A DNA stretch of 64,000 bases, taken from NCBI RefSeq assembly GCF_013033355.1, contig NZ_WQDY01000011.1, positions 1 to 64,000 on the forward strand, read 5' to 3'. This stretch comes from Ruegeria lacuscaerulensis (GTDB taxonomy: Bacteria > Pseudomonadota > Alphaproteobacteria > Rhodobacterales > Rhodobacteraceae). The notes below the pieces were generated by a model. That model saw only the letters and a program-made list of their open reading frames with translations. It was not told the origin of the DNA and made no database searches. Shown piece after piece: positions 9,079-20,104 of this stretch; within the stretch, counting starts at the first letter, position 1, and each line of letters opens with the position of its first letter. A program made the position numbers and the translations under genes.

Positions 9079-10073
9079 CCACTTACGCGGTAAACGGCCT
9101 TGGCCGGATGGGCAAACTGGCCCTGAAACCTCTAATCGAGAAGGGCGCCAAGATCGCTTGGATCAATGATGGCGTCGGCGACCCCGAGATGCACGCGCAC
9201 CTGCTGGAATTCGACACGGTCCATGGCCGCTGGGATGCGGAGTTTACCCATGATGCCGACAGCGTAACGATCGATGGCACGCGCTTGCCGTTCGTTGGCA
9301 CCAAAGACCTGTCCGACCTGCCTCTGGACGGCGTGGATGTGGTTATCGACTGCACTGGCGTGTTCAAGACCGAGGCTAAGCTGGCACCGTATTTCGAGGC
9401 GGGGGTGAAGAAGGTTGTCGTCTCGGCCCCGGTCAAGGACGGCCCCACGGCCAATATCGTGATGGGCGTGAATGAAGGCACTTATGACCCCGCGGCCCAT
9501 CACATCGTGACCGCGGCGTCTTGCACCACCAATTGTCTGGCCCCGGTGGTTAAGGTCATTCATGAGAATCTGGGTATCCGTCATGGCTCGATGACCACGA
9601 TCCACGATGTGACCAACACGCAAACCATCGTGGACCGCCCCGCCAAAGACCTGCGGCGTGCGCGGTCGGCATTGAACTCGCTGATCCCGACCACGACTGG
9701 CTCGGCCACGGCGATCACGCTGATTTACCCCGAATTGAAAGGCCGCCTGAACGGCCACGCGGTGCGGGTGCCCCTGCTGAACGCCTCGCTGACCGATTGC
9801 GTGTTCGAGGTGGAACGTGAAACCACCGTCGAAGAGGTCAACGCCTTCTTCAAAGCCGCCGCCGAGGGTGAGCTGAAAGGTATTCTGGGCTATGAGACCC
9901 GGCCATTGGTTTCGACGGATTACACCAATGACGAACGATCTTCGATTGTCGATGCGCCTTCGACCATGGTGGTGAACGGGACGCAGATAAAGATCTATGC
10001 GTGGTATGACAACGAAATGGGCTATGCGCACCGTCTGGTGGATGTGGCGCTGATGGTGGGGAACGCGCTGTGA
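9075..10073 (+). CDS. Glyceraldehyde-3-phosphate dehydrogenase of the arsenic operon
   Basis: A 332-residue GAPDH: N-terminal Rossmann fold starting at NGLGRMGK, catalytic cysteine C150 in [11 protein letters not shown], and C-terminal [11 protein letters not shown]. In ars operons this enzyme is known to use arsenate in place of phosphate, making 1-arseno-3-phosphoglycerate, which ArsJ exports. Direct coupling to arsJ here (GTG start overlapping the TGA at 10070) supports that role rather than housekeeping glycolysis. Residues are complete for activity. Confidence 0.9.
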   Translation: MTTYAVNGLGRMGKLALKPLIEKGAKIAWINDGVGDPEMHAHLLEFDTVHGRWDAEFTHDADSVTIDGTRLPFVGTKDLSDLPLDGVDVVIDCTGVFKTEAKLAPYFEAGVKKVVVSAPVKDGPTANIVMGVNEGTYDPAAHHIVTAASCTTNCLAPVVKVIHENLGIRHGSMTTIHDVTNTQTIVDRPAKDLRRARSALNSLIPTTTGSATAITLIYPELKGRLNGHAVRVPLLNASLTDCVFEVERETTVEEVNAFFKAAAEGELKGILGYETRPLVSTDYTNDERSSIVDAPSTMVVNGTQIKIYAWYDNEMGYAHRLVDVALMVGNAL

Positions 10074-11335
10074 GCGACCGGCCCGAGGGACTGTCGGCCT
10101 ATATCGCGGTCACGGCGGCCTATTGGGCCTTTATGCTGACCGACGGAGCCCTGCGGATGTTGGTGCTGTTGCACTTTCATACCATAGGGTTCTCGCCGGT
10201 TCAGTTGGCTTATCTGTTTGTTCTGTACGAAGTCGCCGGGATGGTGACCAATCTGTCAGCGGGTTGGATCGCTGCGCGGTTCGGGCTGACCTCGACGCTT
10301 TATGCCGGTCTGGGGATACAGATTGCAGCATTGCTGACAATGACGTTTCTGGACCCGCATTGGAGCGTCGCCACCTCGGTCGCCTTCGTGATGGCTGTAC
10401 AGGGTGCCAGCGGCGTGGCCAAGGATCTGGCCAAAATGTCTTCGAAATCCGCCGTCAAACTGCTGGCCCCCACGACAGGAGGAGGGTTGTTTCGCTGGGT
10501 TGCTATTCTCACCGGATCTAAAAACGCGGTCAAAGGAGTGGGCTTTTTGCTTGGCGCGATCATGCTGGTCACAATGGGCTTTATGACAGCGATCTTTGTC
10601 ATGGCCGCTGTTCTGGCCGTGATCCTGTTCGCCGTCATTCGCTTTATGCCGCCCGGCCTACCCAAAGGGCGCAAAGGAGCCAAGTTCTCCGAGGTCTTCT
10701 CGAAATCGCCCAACGTCAACTGGCTATCGGCGGCGCGGGTTTTTCTGTTTGGCGCACGCGATGTGTGGTTTGTGGTCGGCATACCGATATACTTTTACGC
10801 CGTCCTGTCGGATGGCACGGAAGAAGGCAACCGCGCGGCCTTTTTCATGATCGGTACGTTCATGGCCGTCTGGGTCATACTGTACGGCGCGGTCCAAGCC
10901 AGCGCGCCGAAAATCCTGCGGGCCGCGGACCGTACCGAGGGCGACTTGATAAAAGCCGCCCGCACTTGGGCTGCTGTCCTGTTCTGCATTCCTGCGACGC
11001 TGACGGTAGCGGTACTGATCTCGGACGGACCGCAAACATGGCTAACCGTGACGCTGGTTTTGGGTCTTTTGGTTTTCGGAGCGATCTTTGCAGTGAACTC
11101 GTCACTGCATTCCTACTTGATTTTGGCCTTCACCAAATCCGAGCGGGTCACCATGGACGTCGGCTTTTACTATATGGCCAATGCCACAGGACGCCTTGTG
11201 GGCACCGTCCTATCCGGCCTTACCTACCAAGTCGGAGGCTTACCTTTGGTCCTGGGTACAGCCGCCGCAATGGTCGCGCTTGCCGCGCTGACATCCGGAA
11301 AACTGACCGACCAAACCCACGAGGCACATGCATGA
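10070..11335 (+). CDS. arsJ: Organoarsenical efflux MFS transporter ArsJ
   Basis: A 421-residue membrane protein of the major facilitator superfamily with about 12 hydrophobic segments. The N-terminus ([20 protein letters not shown]) and the [19 protein letters not shown] loop near residues 112-130 match my memory of ArsJ. It exports 1-arseno-3-phosphoglycerate, which then hydrolyses outside. GTG start overlapping the GAPDH stop; its stop overlaps the acr3 start. GAPDH-ArsJ adjacency is the hallmark of this pathway. Confidence 0.88.
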   Translation: MSDRPEGLSAYIAVTAAYWAFMLTDGALRMLVLLHFHTIGFSPVQLAYLFVLYEVAGMVTNLSAGWIAARFGLTSTLYAGLGIQIAALLTMTFLDPHWSVATSVAFVMAVQGASGVAKDLAKMSSKSAVKLLAPTTGGGLFRWVAILTGSKNAVKGVGFLLGAIMLVTMGFMTAIFVMAAVLAVILFAVIRFMPPGLPKGRKGAKFSEVFSKSPNVNWLSAARVFLFGARDVWFVVGIPIYFYAVLSDGTEEGNRAAFFMIGTFMAVWVILYGAVQASAPKILRAADRTEGDLIKAARTWAAVLFCIPATLTVAVLISDGPQTWLTVTLVLGLLVFGAIFAVNSSLHSYLILAFTKSERVTMDVGFYYMANATGRLVGTVLSGLTYQVGGLPLVLGTAAAMVALAALTSGKLTDQTHEAHA

Positions 11336-12354
11336 GCGTCTTTGAAAGATACCTGACCATCTGGGTTGCGCTGGCGATGATCGGCGGCGTCTTGATCGGA
11401 CTCGCCGCGCCCGGGTTGGTGAGCCTGGTCGCCTCGGCCGAGGTGGCAAGCGTCAATCTGGTCGTCGCGGTGCTGATTTGGGCCATGGTCTACCCAATGA
11501 TGGTCGGAGTCGACTTCGGAGCCGTAGCCGGCGTTGCCCGCCAACCCAAGGGACTGATCGTGACCCTCGTGGTGAACTGGTTGATCAAACCCTTCACCAT
11601 GGCCGTGTTGGCTGTACTGTTTTTTGACTACGTTTTCGCCCCGTGGATACGCCCCGAGGACGCCGCACAATACACCGCCGGTCTGATCCTGCTGGGTGCA
11701 GCGCCCTGTACGGCGATGGTGTTTGTCTGGTCGCAACTGACCAAAGGGGACGCGACCTATACGCTGGTGCAGGTCTCGGTCAACGACCTGATCATGGTGG
11801 TGGCGTTTGCCCCTATTGTGGCGTTTCTGTTGGGGGTCACTGATATCGCGGTTCCCTGGCAAACACTGGTTCTGGCGACGGTGCTCTATGTTGTTTTGCC
11901 CTTGATCGCAGGGTTGATCACACGACGCAAACTAGGCTCTAAACAAGCGATTGAGGCGTTCTCGGCCCGCGTTAAGCCGTGGTCCGTCCTGGGGTTGATT
12001 GCCACGGTCGTCATCCTGTTCGGCCTGCAAGGACAGACGATCCTGGCCAAGCCGCTTGTGATTGTCCTGATTGCAGTACCGATCCTGATCCAGAGCTATG
12101 GCATATTCGCCCTGGCCTATGGCGCAGCTTACGCGCTGAGGGTTCCGCATCGTATAGCCGCCCCGTGCGCCATGATCGGCACATCCAATTTCTTCGAACT
12201 GGCCGTCGCCGTCGCCATCAGCCTGTTTGGCCTGAATTCAGGGGCGGCGCTTGCGACCGTTGTTGGCGTTTTGGTCGAGGTCCCAGTGATGCTGTCGCTT
12301 GTTGCCTTCGCGAACAGAACCCGCTCCCGGTTCCCCGAACTTACACCGTCCTGA
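11332..12354 (+). CDS. acr3: Arsenite efflux permease Acr3
   Basis: A 340-residue protein with about ten membrane helices, BASS/Acr3 family. The conserved cysteine lies in [19 protein letters not shown], and another conserved segment is [17 protein letters not shown] near the C-terminus. It exports As(III) driven by the proton gradient. The start at 11332 (ATGA overlap with arsJ) follows the operon's coupling pattern; the frame extends further upstream but inside arsJ. Together with ArsC it forms the classic route, parallel to GAPDH-ArsJ. Confidence 0.92.
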   Translation: MSVFERYLTIWVALAMIGGVLIGLAAPGLVSLVASAEVASVNLVVAVLIWAMVYPMMVGVDFGAVAGVARQPKGLIVTLVVNWLIKPFTMAVLAVLFFDYVFAPWIRPEDAAQYTAGLILLGAAPCTAMVFVWSQLTKGDATYTLVQVSVNDLIMVVAFAPIVAFLLGVTDIAVPWQTLVLATVLYVVLPLIAGLITRRKLGSKQAIEAFSARVKPWSVLGLIATVVILFGLQGQTILAKPLVIVLIAVPILIQSYGIFALAYGAAYALRVPHRIAAPCAMIGTSNFFELAVAVAISLFGLNSGAALATVVGVLVEVPVMLSLVAFANRTRSRFPELTPS

Positions 12355-12356
12355 GT

Positions 12357-13514
<1,158 letters not shown>

Positions 13515-14405
13515 CTATTTACCTTCGTGCTTCGGTGAAATCGTGCTCATGTCGAGCGGCTTGATCAACTGTCGCCTAGCGATTTTGAGTATGCCTGACC
13601 GTGCCTCGGCCTTGCTGCGAAAGGCGTTCAACACGGACATCCAGCCACGGCACATCCACCAACCCAACTTCAACCGCCCCGAGATGGGTTGTCCGCCCTG
13701 CAAGATACCCGCAAACACGATCGGAACCGTACGTCGTGACAAATCGAACATCTCTTTCAGAACGGCCTCTTCTTCTTCTGAACTGAGATTACCAGAAGCC
13801 GCCATAGCCGCCTTCAGGTTTTTCCCGACGGGGCGGGTGTGATGCATTGCGATCTCGTCCAGAATGGCTGTCCTGAATGCACCGGCCTCGGCCCAACGAC
13901 ACCAGATATAGTCCAGCCCGTAGCCGCTCATGGTGCTCTGAAACAGGGGCAGAGCCTTCTGCAGCACATCGCGGTGCATACAAGGGGCCATAATCTCGAT
14001 GTAGTTTGTGTATCTCAGAACAAAGCCCGGGCACTGGCTGAATACGAAATGCGAAAAATAGCTTTCTGAACTCAACGATGGCTGAGCAATGCGAAGACCA
14101 TAATGCCGCATCGACGCGAACATGGCATTGACGTCCTGCGCACTGATGTCCAGATCGTCATCAGGCAACCAGAAATAGTCGTAACCCTCAAGGTTCCGGT
14201 CAATAAGTGTTTGGTACAAACCGTCCCACTTGCCACCTTTAAGCAGGACCGCCTCAACCCCGTCCTCTGCGACAAAGCTGTTATAGGCTTCGTCGGAAAA
14301 GAAACTGACGATCAGGTCATAGTCGCGATCTTCATATGGGATTTCGCACCAACGGTGGTGCAATGACTTGCTGCCCGCGCGGACAACGACGAGGCTTTTC
14401 TTCAT
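13515..14405 (-). CDS. DUF707-like putative glycosyltransferase
   Basis: A 296-residue protein resembling the DUF707 family: KGGKWDGLYQTL (57-68), the acidic segment YFWLPDDDLD (77-86) that could bind a metal-nucleotide sugar, and a late segment with GYGLDYIWCRWA. No membrane helix is evident. The start overlaps the upstream GT25 stop (ATGA at 14402) and the stop lies next to the glf start, so it is in one operon with both. The acceptor and donor are unknown; UDP-galactofuranose is a guess from context. Confidence 0.6.
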   Translation of the reverse strand: MKKSLVVVRAGSKSLHHRWCEIPYEDRDYDLIVSFFSDEAYNSFVAEDGVEAVLLKGGKWDGLYQTLIDRNLEGYDYFWLPDDDLDISAQDVNAMFASMRHYGLRIAQPSLSSESYFSHFVFSQCPGFVLRYTNYIEIMAPCMHRDVLQKALPLFQSTMSGYGLDYIWCRWAEAGAFRTAILDEIAMHHTRPVGKNLKAAMAASGNLSSEEEEAVLKEMFDLSRRTVPIVFAGILQGGQPISGRLKLGWWMCRGWMSVLNAFRSKAEARSGILKIARRQLIKPLDMSTISPKHEGK

Positions 14406-15202
14406 ACGTGGCTTCGGACCTTATTCCCGGCGCGCAACAATGGGCCTAACCCTTCGATTCTGTCAGGATTCAAAGGGTGGCTTAGCCTGCCGTGAGTATA
14501 TTTGGCCTGATAAACGAGGTTGCGCGCGAACCTGAGCAGAGGCGATCCCGGTTTCATTTCTTTACGGCCATGGTCGATCGAACTACCGAGTGCTTCGCGC
14601 TCAGAGATCATCGGAGCGGCCAGCGTAAGTATCGGTACCCGGTGTTCCCAGTAGAACTTCAGATCGATATCAACAGGCCGGGCAATCGGAGCATCAATTT
14701 CAAGCAGCTGCGCCGCGGCTCTGCGACCGATGATATACCCCGTTGTTCGAGGTGGCAGGCGATCTGATAGGACCAGATCTTGGTCCGCAAATTCCTTAAG
14801 GACTTGCACGTTCTTCCCCGGAACTCCGTCCAGTTTTATCATCACGCTTTCGAAGCACTCAGAACAATCGTGCATCGCATCCAGAAACGATCTAGGATCT
14901 TTCACAAATGTCGCGTCATCTTCGAGCACCAGCCAAACAGGGTCACCAGAATCTACCAGTTTTTGCCAGATCTGACGGTGGCCCAGCGTGCAGGCAACTT
15001 CGTTCAAGCTGAGCGGGCGCTTGAATTTTGTACGATTTTCATTCGTGTCGTAAATCTGATGCAGATTTGGCGTATCGAGCTTATGTCCGGGGATAGCATC
15101 TGAAAACTCAAACGTGACGCCAAACTTCGCAAGCTCCGCTTCGCAGAAGCGTCTACGTTGAACCTCTTTCGGCAAACTGAGAACAACAGCTCTTATAGAC
15201 AC
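14402..15202 (-). CDS. Glycosyltransferase family 25 (LPS-type)
   Basis: A 266-residue protein with the GT25 layout: N-terminal AVVLSLPKEVQRR, LSLNEVACTLGHRQIWQKLV (65-83) and the acidic WLVLEDDATF (90-99). Family members add galactose or glucose to lipopolysaccharide. GTG start at 15202 preceded by GGAAAAG. It is the first gene of the glf operon, reading away from the ABC exporter across a 435-bp gap. Confidence 0.85.
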   Translation of the reverse strand: MSIRAVVLSLPKEVQRRRFCEAELAKFGVTFEFSDAIPGHKLDTPNLHQIYDTNENRTKFKRPLSLNEVACTLGHRQIWQKLVDSGDPVWLVLEDDATFVKDPRSFLDAMHDCSECFESVMIKLDGVPGKNVQVLKEFADQDLVLSDRLPPRTTGYIIGRRAAAQLLEIDAPIARPVDIDLKFYWEHRVPILTLAAPMISEREALGSSIDHGRKEMKPGSPLLRFARNLVYQAKYTHGRLSHPLNPDRIEGLGPLLRAGNKVRSHV

Positions 15203-15637
15203 GGTTCTTTTCCACTCAAATGCGCGGCATTGTTAGTGGCCGCAAGCTGTAACAACAACTACTTAAAGTAGCAGATTCGGCAGAAGGATCAGAACAGCCA
15301 GCCTCTGGCAAATATCCGCCTACCACAACACTCTTTACGCGAATTGTGAGCAACGCGCCTCAATACCGGTTTGTGCTTACTAACACATAACTGTATCACA
15401 ATATTAACACTTTTAAACTGATCCCGATCAAAGCGTGTTCTATTTGCGCAACATCACGCCCAAATTGGACGTTTTCCGCCATTCACTTGCCGATCAGCCA
15501 AACCATTACTATGTGGCGACGGCTTTCTCGACACACCTACCCTCTATCAAGTTGTCACGCCTCACAGTCCGCCCTTTTGACAGGACAGAATATAGGTTAT
15601 CTGAGCGAGCGCATGGTTTTACGATCTGGAGAACGCA
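15203..15637. promoter_or_regulatory. Divergent AT-rich intergenic region of the glycan locus
   Basis: A 435-bp gap between two divergent glycan operons, more AT-rich than its flanks, especially around 15375-15425. It holds a small inverted repeat (CTACTT-A-AAGTAG, 15259-15271) and a possible plus-strand promoter, TTGACA at 15577-15582 with TATCTG 15 bases later, 35 bp before the exporter start. A 68-codon open frame at 15435 has no coding character. Nothing else was seen. Confidence 0.4.
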
Positions 15638-17431
15638 ATGATTAAGCGTGCCTGGGACAATTGGCGAGCTGGCTATATGGGTCGCCTCATCAGCGAAAGC
15701 TTCTTCGCACAGGGCGGATTGTACGCTGTAGCTATAGTCGCGATGATCGCGGTCGCCGCTACGACTGCCGGGTCGGCCTACATGATGGAATACATCGTGG
15801 ATGCCATGACAAACCCTGAAATGCGCAGCTGGGTGCATTTAATCGCATTGGGCGTCATCGCGCTATTTCTAACGAAAGCCGTTGCCTCCTATATCCAATC
15901 CATTTTCCTGGCCCGAGCCGGCAACAGGATCGTCGCCACTCAACAGGACCGCGTCTATCGCAAACTCCTTCGGCACGGAGTCTCTTTCTTTGCGGCACAT
16001 GAATCTTCGGATTTGTTGATGCGCACGACTCACGGCGCTCAGGCGGCCAGGAAGCTGATCGACGTAATAGTTACCGGCTTTGTACGCGACGCACTTACTC
16101 TCGTCGGTTTGGTCATTGTTATGGTGTATCAACAACCCGTTCTGTCGATCATGTTCTTCGTTGTCGGCCCGGTGGCACTTTTTGGGGTGCGGTACCTTCT
16201 TAAAAGTGTTCGTGCGATCATGCAGGCGGAATTCAAATCGCTGGCCGAGATCATACGCGTCCTTCAGGAAACGTCCACCGGCATCAAGGTAATCAAGGTA
16301 TTCGCTCTTGAGGATCGAATGATCACGCGGATGGACACAGCAATTCGCAGTGTAGAGCAACGAGCCAACGATATCGCAAGGCTGCAGTCTATCGCCAGCC
16401 CACTGATGGAGTTCTTGGCCGGTCTTGCTGTCGCAGGTGTTCTGGTGGTCAGCACAATGGGGATTGCCGGCAGCGAAACGCCTACGGCAGGGCAGCTGAT
16501 GTCATTCATTACGGCTTTGTTGATGGCATACGAACCCGCCAAACGCCTATCCAAGATGCGCGTCCAGATTGAAACTTGCATGGTGGGCGTCGGTCTGTTG
16601 TTCGGATTGCTAGACCAAGAAGATACAATGAAGGAAAGCCCGAACGCTCATGACCTTTTGGATGGTCCTGGAGAGATTTCCTTGCGGAATGTAACTTTTG
16701 GCTACAGCGGTGCCATGCCGGTGATCGAAGATATGAACATCAATTTCGAGGCCAAAAAGACAACAGCATTGGTCGGGCAATCCGGGGGTGGGAAGTCAAC
16801 AATTTTCGGCCTGATCATGCGGTTCTATGATCCCGAAGATGGCAGCATTGAAATAGACGGCCAGGACTTGCGCCATGTCAGTTATGCTTCGCTGCGACGC
16901 AAGATTTCGTATGTAGGTCAGGATACTTTCCTGTTTTCCGCAACGGTAATGGAAAATCTGCGATGTTCGTCACCCGAGGCGACCGATGAAGAGGTGATTG
17001 CTGCAGCCAAAGCCGCCCATGCACACGGGTTTATTGCCGAATTGCCTGACGGGTATGATACGCAGGTTGGGGAAAACGGGACCTTCTTGTCCGGAGGTCA
17101 AAAGCAGCGTATCGCGATTGCTCGCGCAATACTGCGCAAAGCCGAGATTCTGCTTTTGGATGAAGCAACAAGCGCACTGGATGCAGAATCTGAGTCATTG
17201 GTTAAAGCCGCTTTGGATTCGCTGACCGAAGACGTGACCGTTGTTGTGATCGCACACCGGCTCTCTACGATTCTTGAGGCGGACAAAATCATGGTTATTC
17301 AGGATGGAGCGGTGATCGAACAAGGAAATCTTGAACAGTTGATGGAAAAGAACGGCAGCTTCCGCAGCCTATTCGATCAACAATTCAAAACGCACGAAAC
17401 AGAAAAACAAAAAAGCGAAGTAGAATCTTGA
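15638..17431 (+). CDS. MsbA-like ABC exporter (fused permease and ATPase)
   Basis: A 597-residue half-transporter. Residues about 25-310 form the six-helix type IV (MsbA/MDR) membrane domain; the ATPase follows with Walker A GQSGGGKST (380-388), signature LSGGQ (484-488) and Walker B ILLLDEATS. It should dimerise in the inner membrane and flip a lipid-linked glycan or lipid. GGAG precedes the ATG. The neighbours (glf, several glycosyltransferases, FkbM methyltransferase) suggest glycan export; a peptide or lipid A substrate cannot be excluded. Confidence 0.88.
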   Translation: MIKRAWDNWRAGYMGRLISESFFAQGGLYAVAIVAMIAVAATTAGSAYMMEYIVDAMTNPEMRSWVHLIALGVIALFLTKAVASYIQSIFLARAGNRIVATQQDRVYRKLLRHGVSFFAAHESSDLLMRTTHGAQAARKLIDVIVTGFVRDALTLVGLVIVMVYQQPVLSIMFFVVGPVALFGVRYLLKSVRAIMQAEFKSLAEIIRVLQETSTGIKVIKVFALEDRMITRMDTAIRSVEQRANDIARLQSIASPLMEFLAGLAVAGVLVVSTMGIAGSETPTAGQLMSFITALLMAYEPAKRLSKMRVQIETCMVGVGLLFGLLDQEDTMKESPNAHDLLDGPGEISLRNVTFGYSGAMPVIEDMNINFEAKKTTALVGQSGGGKSTIFGLIMRFYDPEDGSIEIDGQDLRHVSYASLRRKISYVGQDTFLFSATVMENLRCSSPEATDEEVIAAAKAAHAHGFIAELPDGYDTQVGENGTFLSGGQKQRIAIARAILRKAEILLLDEATSALDAESESLVKAALDSLTEDVTVVVIAHRLSTILEADKIMVIQDGAVIEQGNLEQLMEKNGSFRSLFDQQFKTHETEKQKSEVES

Positions 17432-17574
17432 AAAACACGAGCTACCACACGAGAGAAGGCTTTTGACGGTGCCCGCAAATATCCAGTGGACCGACGGACT
17501 GTGCTGCAATACCCCCAATACCAAACGCTGTGTGGCGGATACATAGAAGAACACTTCGAATTCAGGATTCTGGC

Positions 17575-17940
17575 ATGAATAACGCTTTTACAGGTTGGAG
17601 AGAACTGTGGCTGGCAAGTGGAGAAATCCGTCTCAACACCACTTTCTCGCTTTCCATGAAGAACGACGGTACACTCATTACTTTTCAGCGAAAAAACGAA
17701 ACTGCCGCCGCTACGATAAAGGTTGAGAACGACAAGTTTTCTGTTTCGCAGCAACAAGACGGCGGGAACGGGGTGAATTTGATCAATTCGATCAAGTTTA
17801 AAGGCAAAGACAGTACTACGATCCAATTGCAACGCACCCCAGAGGGCCTCAAGCTGTTGGGTGACGATATCGCCGGTTCAGTTGAGATTCCTGTCGATTT
17901 GTCCAAGGTTGGTAAAGTCTGCGGATCCGGAGAAATTTGA
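17575..17940 (+). CDS. Unknown protein, 121 aa, possibly the first half of a split FkbM protein
   Basis: I do not recognise this protein. It is rich in alternating polar/hydrophobic stretches (for example NTTFSLSMKNDGTLITF and FSVSQQQDGG), which suggests a small beta-sandwich, with no signal peptide or membrane helix. ATG at 17575 with AGGA eight bases upstream. Its TGA at 17938 is in the same frame as the following FkbM methyltransferase, which itself has no ATG or GTG before its catalytic motif. It could therefore be an N-terminal domain separated by a stop codon. Confidence 0.55.
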   Translation: MNNAFTGWRELWLASGEIRLNTTFSLSMKNDGTLITFQRKNETAAATIKVENDKFSVSQQQDGGNGVNLINSIKFKGKDSTTIQLQRTPEGLKLLGDDIAGSVEIPVDLSKVGKVCGSGEI

Positions 17941-17985
17941 AATTTCAGTTTCGAAGAAGCCACGTCAAAGCTGGTCACAACAGCT

Positions 17986-18798
17986 TTGCAGTGTGTCGTT
18001 CGCGAAGTCGCTGAATTTCCCGAAAGCCATCTCACACAGCGTCAGGATGATCTGATCTACGATTTTGGGATGCATTCGGGAAGCGATACTGAATTCTATC
18101 TTGCTAAGGGGTTTCGTGTGGTCGCAATCGAAGCCAACCCCCAGATCGCCGAACGCAACGCAACCCGGTTTGCTGAGGAAATCAACGACGGGCGCCTCGT
18201 CTTGTTAAACTTGGGCGTTGCTGAAGAAAACGGATTGTTGCTTTTTCACGTGTCGTTGGTGAACTCGGAACAGAGTTCATTCGACAAAGACATGGCCTTG
18301 CGGTTGGGGCCAGTCGAATCATGTGAGATCAAAACCGTGAATCCAGCACATATCTGGCCAAGTTTCGGTGTGCCCTATTACGCCAAGATCGACATCGAAG
18401 GATTCGACGGCGCTGTGATCGACTCGATCGGCGACCTGGTTGAAAAACCAACATATGTCAGCTTTGAATCCAGGTTTGACGACTGGCCAGATCGCGTAGC
18501 TACATTGTCCCGAGCTGGCTATAGCAGCTTTAAGGTGGTCGATCAGATGAAAGTCTCCGGCAGCTCCGCCCTTGAGCCCGCGCGCGAGGGCAAGACTGTG
18601 AAGTACACATTTCTTGGCCCGTCGAGCGGACCATTCGGAGAGGAAACTCCTGGCAAATGGGTTTCTAAAAAAAGTATTCAGCGTGAAATCGACAATCTAA
18701 GAGCACAGAATCCAGAAAACACCGGTTGGATAGATATTCATGCCAAAATAGGAATGTATACTCGGAATAAATCTCGCCTCCGTGGATTGCTGCCATAG
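17986..18798 (+). CDS. FkbM-family methyltransferase
   Basis: About 270 residues of an S-adenosylmethionine-dependent methyltransferase of FkbM type: SAM motif LIYDFGMHSGSDTEFYLAKG, then VVAIEANPQ and YYAKIDIEGFDGAVI. Such enzymes O-methylate sugars on surface glycans. The only candidate start upstream of the SAM motif is TTG at 17986, without a clear ribosome site; the next ATG (18070) lies inside the motif. The frame is open back to the TGA of the preceding gene. Translation may rely on TTG, on coupling to the upstream gene, or on stop-codon readthrough. Confidence 0.75.
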   Translation: MQCVVREVAEFPESHLTQRQDDLIYDFGMHSGSDTEFYLAKGFRVVAIEANPQIAERNATRFAEEINDGRLVLLNLGVAEENGLLLFHVSLVNSEQSSFDKDMALRLGPVESCEIKTVNPAHIWPSFGVPYYAKIDIEGFDGAVIDSIGDLVEKPTYVSFESRFDDWPDRVATLSRAGYSSFKVVDQMKVSGSSALEPAREGKTVKYTFLGPSSGPFGEETPGKWVSKKSIQREIDNLRAQNPENTGWIDIHAKIGMYTRNKSRLRGLLP

Positions 18799-18847
18799 TA
18801 TTCCCGTATTCCACAAACAGAATCCAGCTTACAAGAAAAGTGTCCAC

Positions 18848-19975
18848 ATGGAATTCTCGATCACTGACTGCTCGGACAAGAAAATCAGCGGAATTAGTGC
18901 CGCTGACCGAAACCAATTCAAAATAGACGTTCTCAACCACAAGTCCGGTCCGAGCCCCGAACTTAGTGTCATTATTCCCTCGTATAACTGTGCGGCCACT
19001 TTGCCAGAAACGCTGCGTTCAGTTCTTGCTGCCACAGGAAAACTGACAATCGAAGTGATTGTCGTCAATGACGGCAGCTCAGATGAAACCGCAGATATCG
19101 CAGGCGCAATACTTTCCGAATGCAACACAAGTTGGATGGTTCTGAGTCGCCCAAACGGAGGCCTGTCCGCCGCTAGAAACACAGGCCGCGAAGTAGCGAC
19201 TGCTCCCTACATCGCCTATCTTGACGGCGACGATCTGATGGCCCCCAGAGCCTACGAACGAATGGTTCGCTATGCGGAAAAATTTGATTGTGCTCAGGTC
19301 TTTTCCCGCTCGGTTGTGTTTTCCGACACAACTTTGGCTGTTCGTCCCTTTTACGACAGCGAAATCTGGGACAGCATTCTGGGCGGTCTGCAGCATAGAC
19401 AGTTTTGCCCGCTGATTGAACCAAGAGTATTCCGCACAGAACCAAAGACATGCGCGCGGATCTGGAAACGTGCGTATGTCGAGGAACATGATCTTACTTT
19501 CCCAGAAGGACGTCTGTTCGAAGACGTTGGAATCCACTCGGTAGCACTGGCAATTGGCGGGCGCGTAGGGATCATCAACGAAATCGGGCTGCTTTATCGC
19601 GAAGGACGCTCAGGGGCGATTACGCAAAGCAAAAGCGAAGGGCGGCTTGACGTCCTGAGCAACGTCTCGGACGCTCTGGATCATCCTGCGATCCTAGACC
19701 TGAACGATGAGTGCGGTCGCAACCTGCTTGCCGGTTACATGAGCATCATAAATTGGTGTCGGCAGTCTATTGCGGTTCAACTGCGCCACAAGTTTTTGGC
19801 TGCCCAACCCAGCCTTCACAGAAAGTTTCCCAAGAAATGGGTCCGGAAACTGGCGTTGTCCGACAAGGAAACTGCGCGGTTGATCGCAAAGCCTACCCGG
19901 AGGACGGCAGCTAACCATGCCTCGCCTCGCCACCTCTTCCATGCCGACCAAGCGCCAAATCGAGGATGCCTATAA
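18848..19975 (+). CDS. Glycosyltransferase family 2 with altered C-terminus
   Basis: A 375-residue GT-A protein: LSVIIPSYNCAATLPETL (39-56), VIVVNDGSSDETAD (70-83), the NGGLSAARNTG segment and metal-binding YLDGDDLMAP (124-133). It transfers a sugar from a nucleotide donor during surface-glycan assembly. ATG 18848 is preferred to an upstream GTG inside the methyltransferase gene. The last ~20 residues read out of frame through the beginning of the next small gene and look non-native, so the natural end may have been replaced when the integrase module arrived. Confidence 0.83.
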   Translation: MEFSITDCSDKKISGISAADRNQFKIDVLNHKSGPSPELSVIIPSYNCAATLPETLRSVLAATGKLTIEVIVVNDGSSDETADIAGAILSECNTSWMVLSRPNGGLSAARNTGREVATAPYIAYLDGDDLMAPRAYERMVRYAEKFDCAQVFSRSVVFSDTTLAVRPFYDSEIWDSILGGLQHRQFCPLIEPRVFRTEPKTCARIWKRAYVEEHDLTFPEGRLFEDVGIHSVALAIGGRVGIINEIGLLYREGRSGAITQSKSEGRLDVLSNVSDALDHPAILDLNDECGRNLLAGYMSIINWCRQSIAVQLRHKFLAAQPSLHRKFPKKWVRKLALSDKETARLIAKPTRRTAANHASPRHLFHADQAPNRGCL

Positions 19976-20093
19976 AACTGCACTCGAATTGTGCCCTGGT
20001 GCGCGCATCAAGGGCGTTGGGCCTGGTGGCGTAACCTTCGACTATCCTGACCATGATGGGGCAAGCCAAGAATGGGAAGGCAAACCCTTCTAG
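19917..20093 (+). CDS. Small protein preceding the integrase, 58 aa
   Basis: A short frame (MPRLATSS... to ...EWEGKPF) directly upstream of the integrase, 11 bp from its start. GGAGG lies 13 bases before the ATG. Small soluble charged proteins at this place are commonly seen next to tyrosine integrases, and it could be an excision or regulatory factor, but I see no helix-turn-helix and the role is unknown. Its first 59 bases overlap the end of the GT2 frame. Confidence 0.55.
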   Translation: MPRLATSSMPTKRQIEDAYKTALELCPGARIKGVGPGGVTFDYPDHDGASQEWEGKPF

Positions 20094-20104
20094 TGTGACG
20101 AATA

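Noticed and set aside
15435..15641. 68-codon plus-strand frame before the ABC exporter.
   Set aside because: Lies in the AT-rich promoter region, overlaps the exporter start and has no ribosome site.
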